From CAZPQV01 sp964588705 (GTDB lineage Bacteria; Bacteroidota; Bacteroidia; Flavobacteriales; Weeksellaceae), in NCBI GenBank assembly GCA_964588705.1, contig CAZPQV010000014.1:1-46063 (forward strand): a stretch of DNA of 46,063 bases, read 5' to 3'. Below are positions 41,847-46,063 of the stretch, in pieces. The notes beneath the pieces are model-generated. The model was given only the letters and a program-made list of their open reading frames with translations. It was not told where the DNA came from and did no database searches. A program made the position numbers and the translations under genes. Position 1 is the stretch's first letter; every line of letters starts with the position of its first letter.

Positions 41847-42323
41847 TTGTCTTTTAATAAAGAAGAAATATTACACTTGCTCAACGAGATTCCGGATCCC
41901 GAAATTCCGGTTATCAATATTGTGGAACTTGGGATTGTGCGTGATGCGAAGATGGTTTCGGAAAATGAAGCAGAAATTGTGATTACACCAACATATTCTG
42001 CGTGTCCGGCGATGTATAATATTGAGGAAGATATTATTAAATTATTCAAAGAGAAAGGAATTACCGCCAAAGTCATTACCGTGATTTCTCCGCCATGGAC
42101 AACCGATTGGATTACGGATGAAGCCAGAGAAAAACTAAAAGCCTACGGAATTACTCCGCCCGAAAAAGGTGCCGACGAAGATCACCTGCACAAACCCAAA
42201 CTTTGCCCAAGATGTGGCTCCAAAAACACCAAAGAAATCAGCCGTTTTGGTTCTACGCTTTGCAAGGCCAGTTACCAGTGTAACGATTGTCTGGAGCCTT
42301 TCGATTACTTCAAATGCCATTGA
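41847..42323 (+). CDS. paaD: PaaD (MIP18-type) protein for epoxidase assembly
   Basis: 158 aa. An N-terminal MIP18/DUF59-like domain (LNEIPDPEIPVINIVELGIVRD, then TPTYSACPAMYNIEEDI, with the family Cys) and a C-terminal zinc-ribbon PKLCPRCGSKNTKEISRFGSTLCKASYQCNDCLEPF. PaaD is thought to help mature the iron centre of the Paa epoxidase. There is no ATG: the start codon is TTG at 41847, with an in-frame TAA nine codons upstream. Confidence 0.9.
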   Translation: MSFNKEEILHLLNEIPDPEIPVINIVELGIVRDAKMVSENEAEIVITPTYSACPAMYNIEEDIIKLFKEKGITAKVITVISPPWTTDWITDEAREKLKAYGITPPEKGADEDHLHKPKLCPRCGSKNTKEISRFGSTLCKASYQCNDCLEPFDYFKCH

Positions 42324-42404
42324 TTGATGCAGGTTTTCAATCAATTTCAGTTTCACGAATTCAGAAAATATTGGTAAATTGGCGAATCCAATAAATATAG
42401 AACT

Positions 42405-43205
42405 ATGCCTTTTACACAAATAGAGATTGAGTCACATTTCGATGGAAAACTGCAGTTAATTTATCTCAATCAACCTGAGACGTACAACAGTCTGAATGCT
42501 GAAATGTTGAAAGAACTTCGCAAATTCATCAGCGAGTGCAATAAAGATGAGATTGTTCGCTGTATTGCCATTTCGGGACGTGGAAAAGCGTTTTGCTCCG
42601 GGCAGAATCTTAAGGAGGCATTAGGTTTTGGGGATATCAAGAGGGACCGAACAGTACAACGTTTTATTATCGATTACTATAATCCTTTGGTTAAGGAAAT
42701 TATTCACTGTAAGAAGCCTGTAATCTCCTTGGTTAATGGTCCCGCAGTAGGAGCAGGTGCTATTTTAGCATTGATTTCTGATTTTTCGCTTGCAAAAGAA
42801 AGTTCTTATTTTTCACAGGCATTTGTGAACATCGGTCTGATTCCTGATACCGGCGGAACTTATTTTTTACCAAAACTCTTAGGCCGCCAAATGGCGAGTT
42901 ACTTAGCTTTTACAGGAAAAAAACTTTCTGCAGCAGAAGCAAAACAATTGGGAGTGATTGCTGATGTCTTTCCTGATGAAACTTTTATGGAAGAATCGAT
43001 GACGGTTTTGGAAAAGATTTCAAATCTCCCAACAAAAGCAATTGGACTTACAAAAAGAGCTTTCAATGAATCTTATGGCAATAAACTGAAAGAACAGCTC
43101 GATGTAGAAGGAATCCTGCAGCAGGAAGCAGCTGAAAGCGAGGACTTTAAAGAAGGTGTAGATGCGTTTCTCAACAAGAGAAAACCGATATATAAAGGCA
43201 AATAA
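42405..43205 (+). CDS. paaG: 1,2-epoxyphenylacetyl-CoA isomerase PaaG
   Basis: 266-aa crotonase-fold enzyme that converts the phenylacetyl-CoA epoxide into oxepin-CoA. GKAFCSGQNLKEA is the CoA/oxyanion loop, GPAVGAGAILALISDFSLA the second part, and NIGLIPDTGGTYFLPKLLGR carries the Asp expected in the PaaG branch in place of the hydratase Glu. Preceded by the TTGGTAAATTG word (42371-42381), and 3 bp before paaH. Confidence 0.93.
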   Translation: MPFTQIEIESHFDGKLQLIYLNQPETYNSLNAEMLKELRKFISECNKDEIVRCIAISGRGKAFCSGQNLKEALGFGDIKRDRTVQRFIIDYYNPLVKEIIHCKKPVISLVNGPAVGAGAILALISDFSLAKESSYFSQAFVNIGLIPDTGGTYFLPKLLGRQMASYLAFTGKKLSAAEAKQLGVIADVFPDETFMEESMTVLEKISNLPTKAIGLTKRAFNESYGNKLKEQLDVEGILQQEAAESEDFKEGVDAFLNKRKPIYKGK

Positions 43206-43208
43206 TTT

Positions 43209-44372
43209 ATGCAGAAACTGAATATTAAAAAAGTTGGAATTATCGGTTCCGGAACCATGGGAATTGGCATTGCGCAAGTTGCCGCAACTGCAGATTGTGA
43301 GGTATACCTGTATGATACCAATGCTGCCCAAACGGAAAAATCGCTATCCGGACTTCAATCTATTTTAAACAAACTTGTTGAAAAACATAAACTAGAGAAA
43401 GACAAAGCTGAAAATATTTTTAAGCGAATAAAATCCTGCGACAGTCTTGCTGAACTTTCAGAATGCGATTTAGTGATTGAAGCCATTGTCGAAAATTCAG
43501 ATATTAAAAAGAAAGTTTTTGCCGAACTGGAGAATTATGTTTCAGAAGACTGTATTATTTCTTCCAATACATCCTCCATTTCGATTACTTCACTTTCTGC
43601 AGATTTAAAAAATTCGGAACGGTTTATCGGAATTCATTTCTTTAATCCTGCTCCGTTAATGCCATTAGTTGAGGTTATTCCAGGACTTTTAACTGATGAA
43701 AATCTATCTCAGAAAATTTATGATTTAATGAAATTCTGGGGTAAAGTCCCTGTGATAGCGAAAGATATTCCCGGTTTTATCGTGAACCGGATTGCCCGTC
43801 CGTTTTATGGCGAAGCCTTAAGAATTGTTGAAGAAAATATTGCTACACCCGAACAGGTGGATGAAGCCATGAGAACGCTTGGGAATTTCAGAATGGGACC
43901 TTTCGAACTGATGGATTTAATAGGAATTGATGTGAATTATGCCGTAACCACTACCGTTTACAAAGATTATTTCTACGATCCAAAATACAAACCTTCATTG
44001 CTTCAGCAAAGAATGAGCGAAGCAAAACTGTTGGGAAGAAAAACCGGAAAAGGGTTTTACGATTATTCTGAAGGACCAGCAAAACCTGAAGCGCAGAAAG
44101 ATGATCAGCTTTATGAAACAGTTTTCCTTCGAATTGTTTCAATGCTTGTGAATGAAGCGGTAGAAGCCAAAAGACTGAAGATTGCTTCTGATGAAGATAT
44201 AGAACTGGCGATGCAGAAAGGCGTTAATTATCCGAAAGGATTATTGGCCTGGGGAAAAGAAATCGGGTATAAAAAAATATCAGAAACGCTTCAAAATCTT
44301 TACGAAGAATATCAGGAAGAAAGATACAGACAAAGTCCGCTAGTGAAAAAATTAAAAGTGAACAATATGTAA
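43209..44372 (+). CDS. paaH: 3-hydroxyacyl-CoA dehydrogenase PaaH
   Basis: 387-aa NAD-dependent dehydrogenase that oxidises 3-hydroxyadipyl-CoA to 3-oxoadipyl-CoA. NAD motif GSGTMGIGIAQVAA at ~10-23, catalytic IHFFNPAPLMPLVEVIPG, and NRIARPFYGEALRIVEE. A second 3HCDH C-terminal-type repeat is present at ~290-385. Starts 3 bp after paaG. Confidence 0.93.
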   Translation: MQKLNIKKVGIIGSGTMGIGIAQVAATADCEVYLYDTNAAQTEKSLSGLQSILNKLVEKHKLEKDKAENIFKRIKSCDSLAELSECDLVIEAIVENSDIKKKVFAELENYVSEDCIISSNTSSISITSLSADLKNSERFIGIHFFNPAPLMPLVEVIPGLLTDENLSQKIYDLMKFWGKVPVIAKDIPGFIVNRIARPFYGEALRIVEENIATPEQVDEAMRTLGNFRMGPFELMDLIGIDVNYAVTTTVYKDYFYDPKYKPSLLQQRMSEAKLLGRKTGKGFYDYSEGPAKPEAQKDDQLYETVFLRIVSMLVNEAVEAKRLKIASDEDIELAMQKGVNYPKGLLAWGKEIGYKKISETLQNLYEEYQEERYRQSPLVKKLKVNNM

Positions 44373-44616
44373 TGATTAATTATCGCTGAAAAGAAAATGA
44401 CCTCGGAGTTTTTTGCGTTAAAAAATTTGAAATTCTTTTAGTTAGAAAATTTCCACTGTTTGAGTGGCGGCATAAATTGAATCAAAATTGGCAAATTCTC
44501 CTTTCCGCCCGAGTTTTGGAAATTTTAGAAAAGATTTTCAAATTTTAGCAAAAAAATCCAAGTCTTGAATTTTTGGTTCTTTTGTTTCAAGACAAAAGAA
44601 CAATAAAATATAAAAT
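44373..44616 (+). repeat. Spacer element between paaH and paaI with terminal palindrome
   Basis: Non-coding 244 bp, AT-rich. Ends with GTTCTTTTGT-TTCAAG-ACAAAAGAAC (44576-44601), a perfect 10-bp inverted repeat. The part TTTCCGCCCGAGTTTTGG...AAGTCTTGAATTTTTGG resembles intergenic elements I recall in Chryseobacterium-type genomes. It looks like a small interspersed element or processing site inside the operon. Confidence 0.45.
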
Positions 44617-45030
44617 ATGACACCTTTAGAAACCGCACAATACATGCTCAATCAGGATTATTTCTCACAATGGATGGGAATTCAGCTGATTGAAGTCCGC
44701 GAAAAATACTGCCTTATTGAAATGCCTGTAAAACAGGAAATGATCAACGGTCTGAAAACTGTTCACGGCGGAATCACCTTTGCCTTCGCCGATTCTGCAT
44801 TGGCATTTTCTTCCAACAACACGGGCGATGCTTCGGTTGCGCTCAACTGTATGATTAATTTCACCAAAGCCGTAAGACTGGGAGACACATTAATTGCGGA
44901 AAGTATTTTGATGGCGGACACAAGAAAAACTGCAGTTTATGATATTAATATCACCAATCAGCACAAAGTTTTGGTCGCGAGCTTCCGGGGAACGGTGTAT
45001 AAAATTGACAAAAAAGTTACAGAACTATAA
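44617..45030 (+). CDS. paaI: Phenylacetyl-CoA-pathway thioesterase PaaI
   Basis: 137-aa hotdog-fold thioesterase that releases CoA from hydroxyphenylacetyl-CoA and similar dead-end products. Signature VHGGITFAFADSALAFSSN contains the HGG loop and the catalytic acid Asp. It sits between paaH and paaZ. Confidence 0.93.
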   Translation: MTPLETAQYMLNQDYFSQWMGIQLIEVREKYCLIEMPVKQEMINGLKTVHGGITFAFADSALAFSSNNTGDASVALNCMINFTKAVRLGDTLIAESILMADTRKTAVYDINITNQHKVLVASFRGTVYKIDKKVTEL

Positions 45031-45059
45031 TTAAATATACAGCAGTCTGTCAATCTTAA

Positions 45060-45099
45060 ATCATTGGTAAACTGTTACATTGACAAACTGGTAAATTGA
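45060..45099 (+). repeat. Repeat before paaZ, related to the paaB leader
   Basis: ATCATTGGTAAACTGTTACATT (45060-45081) is identical to 40529-40550 over 22 nt, then TGGTAAATTGA (45089-45099) is identical to 40559-40569. It ends 5 nt before the paaZ ATG. Confidence 0.75.
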
Positions 45100-45104
45100 A
45101 TCAA

Positions 45105-46063
45105 ATGAAACTAAAAAACTATATCGCCGGACAATGGCAGGAAGGAACAGGAGAAGGAATTAAACTTCTCAATGCCGTGAACGGTGAACTCGTTGCTATT
45201 TCTGATACCGACGGAATTAATTTCGAGGAAGCGCTGCATTACGGAAGAACAGTGGGTTACAAAAACCTGTCTTCGATGACGTTTTACGACCGAGGTGAAA
45301 TGCTGAAAAAGATTGCATTGTATCTTCTTGAAAGAAAGAAAAAATACTACGAACTTTCCTATAAAACCGGTGCTACTCACGTCGATTCGTGGGTGGATAT
45401 TGAAGGTGGTTTCGGAACTTTTTTCACGTATTCCGGTTTGGCGAAAAGAATGTTGCCGAATACTCCTTTCTGGGTAGATGGTGACGTTCAGAAAATTTCA
45501 GCCAACGGAACGCATCTCGGAACGCATATTTTGACGCCAAGCGAAGGAGTTTCCGTTCAGATTAATGCGTACAATTTTCCGGTTTGGGGAATGATGGAGA
45601 AACTATCAACCTCTCTGTTGGCGGGAGTTCCGAGCATTGTAAAACCTGCGACGCCGGGATCTTATCTTACCAATGCTGTATTTCAGGATATGATTGAAAG
45701 CGGATTGCTTCCGGAAGGCGCACTTCAGTTGGTTTGTGGTGAGCCCGGAAATATTCTGGATTATGTTCAGGATGGTGATTCGGTGCTGTTTACCGGTTCG
45801 GCAAATACGGGTAGAAAACTGAAATCTCTGCCTTCAATTTCGCAAAATGCGGTTCGTTTCAATATGGAAGCCGATTCACTGAACGCTTCAATTCTTGGCT
45901 TGGATGCTAAACCGGGAACGCCGGAATTCGATTTATTTATTAAAGAGGTTCGTAATGAAATGACCACCAAATGCGGACAAAAATGTACCGCTATCCGCAG
46001 AATTATCGTTCCTGAAAATCTGATTGGTGATGTTCAGAACGCGCTTTCAAAAGCTTTAGATCA
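45105..46063 (+). CDS. paaZ: Oxepin-CoA hydrolase / semialdehyde dehydrogenase PaaZ (3'-truncated by window edge)
   Basis: The first 319 codons of a protein that opens the oxepin-CoA ring and oxidises the resulting aldehyde. Seen is the aldehyde dehydrogenase part: VQINAYNFPVWGMMEK, VKPATPGSYL, LFTGSANTGRKL, NMEADSLNASIL and CGQKCTAIRR with the catalytic Cys. The usual protein is ~680-830 aa with a C-terminal MaoC-type hydratase domain, which would lie outside the window. Frame stays open to the last base. Start is ATG at 45105. Confidence 0.93.
   Translation, partial: MKLKNYIAGQWQEGTGEGIKLLNAVNGELVAISDTDGINFEEALHYGRTVGYKNLSSMTFYDRGEMLKKIALYLLERKKKYYELSYKTGATHVDSWVDIEGGFGTFFTYSGLAKRMLPNTPFWVDGDVQKISANGTHLGTHILTPSEGVSVQINAYNFPVWGMMEKLSTSLLAGVPSIVKPATPGSYLTNAVFQDMIESGLLPEGALQLVCGEPGNILDYVQDGDSVLFTGSANTGRKLKSLPSISQNAVRFNMEADSLNASILGLDAKPGTPEFDLFIKEVRNEMTTKCGQKCTAIRRIIVPENLIGDVQNALSKALD

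Noticed and set aside
1..46063. CRISPR arrays, transposases, prophage genes, toxin-antitoxin or restriction systems
   Set aside because: No regularly spaced repeats, no cas, integrase, transposase or methylase motifs in any substantial frame.

Overview
The window comes from a low-GC Bacteroidota chromosome of the Flavobacteriia, most likely Chryseobacterium or a close Weeksellaceae relative. The signs are a type IX secretion (type B) sorting domain, a BshA of the Bacteroidota bacillithiol pathway, flavobacterial promoters (TTG, about 20 nt, TAnnTTTG), no Shine-Dalgarno dependence, and families typical of the group (DUF3467, DUF4254, DUF4292, DUF2851). I see no IS element, prophage, CRISPR array, rRNA or ordinary tRNA. 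This is mostly core chromosome plus one catabolic operon.

Layout. 1-3.5 kb: the 3' two thirds of rpoC and a DUF3467 gene. 3.5-9 kb, minus strand: a large secreted T9SS protein, a cytoplasmic alpha-amylase and dinB. 9.0-9.97 kb: a gene-free stretch whose minus strand looks like a long structured RNA ending in a terminator. 10-12.4 kb, minus: punA, lpxK and tmRNA. 12.5-16.2 kb, plus: two tandem carboxypeptidase-regulatory-like proteins, an acid-phosphatase-type metallophosphoesterase and a SIMPL protein. 16.2-21.1 kb, minus: GNAT, PspC, DUF2851, bshA and a GH3 glycosidase. 21.3 kb, plus: a lipoprotein. 21.8-29.1 kb, minus: nine close-packed genes (flippase, dut, sugar nucleotidyltransferase, DUF4292 lipoprotein, EnvC-like activator, tatA, DUF4254, lipoprotein, ribA). 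29.3-33.1 kb, plus: dihydroorotase, lysoplasmalogenase, a DECR-type dienoyl-CoA reductase and an EEP hydrolase. 33.2-37.3 kb, minus: an M43 metalloprotease and clpB. 37.4 kb to the edge, plus: a TetR regulator and the phenylacetate operon paaE-(85 aa)-A-B-C-D-G-H-I-Z, with paaZ cut by the window end.

How the genes work together. PaaABC(D)E epoxidise phenylacetyl-CoA, PaaG isomerises the epoxide to an oxepin, PaaZ opens the ring and oxidises the aldehyde, PaaH carries out a beta-oxidation step and PaaI rescues stalled CoA thioesters. The ligase (PaaK) and thiolase (PaaJ) are not in view. The 7.3-kb minus-strand cluster combines cell-envelope functions (flippase, nucleotidyltransferase, EnvC activator, lipoproteins, TatA) with dut and ribA.

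Most worth following up: (i) the apparent structured RNA at about 9.03-9.71 kb, with repeated GNRA-capped hairpins, an 8-bp long-range helix and its own terminator; (ii) an in-frame TAA at codon 6 of the TetR gene beside the paa operon; (iii) short related repeats directly before paaB, paaG and paaZ; (iv) an uncharacterised 85-aa protein inside the paa operon; (v) an orphan plus-strand terminator upstream of the M43 protease.
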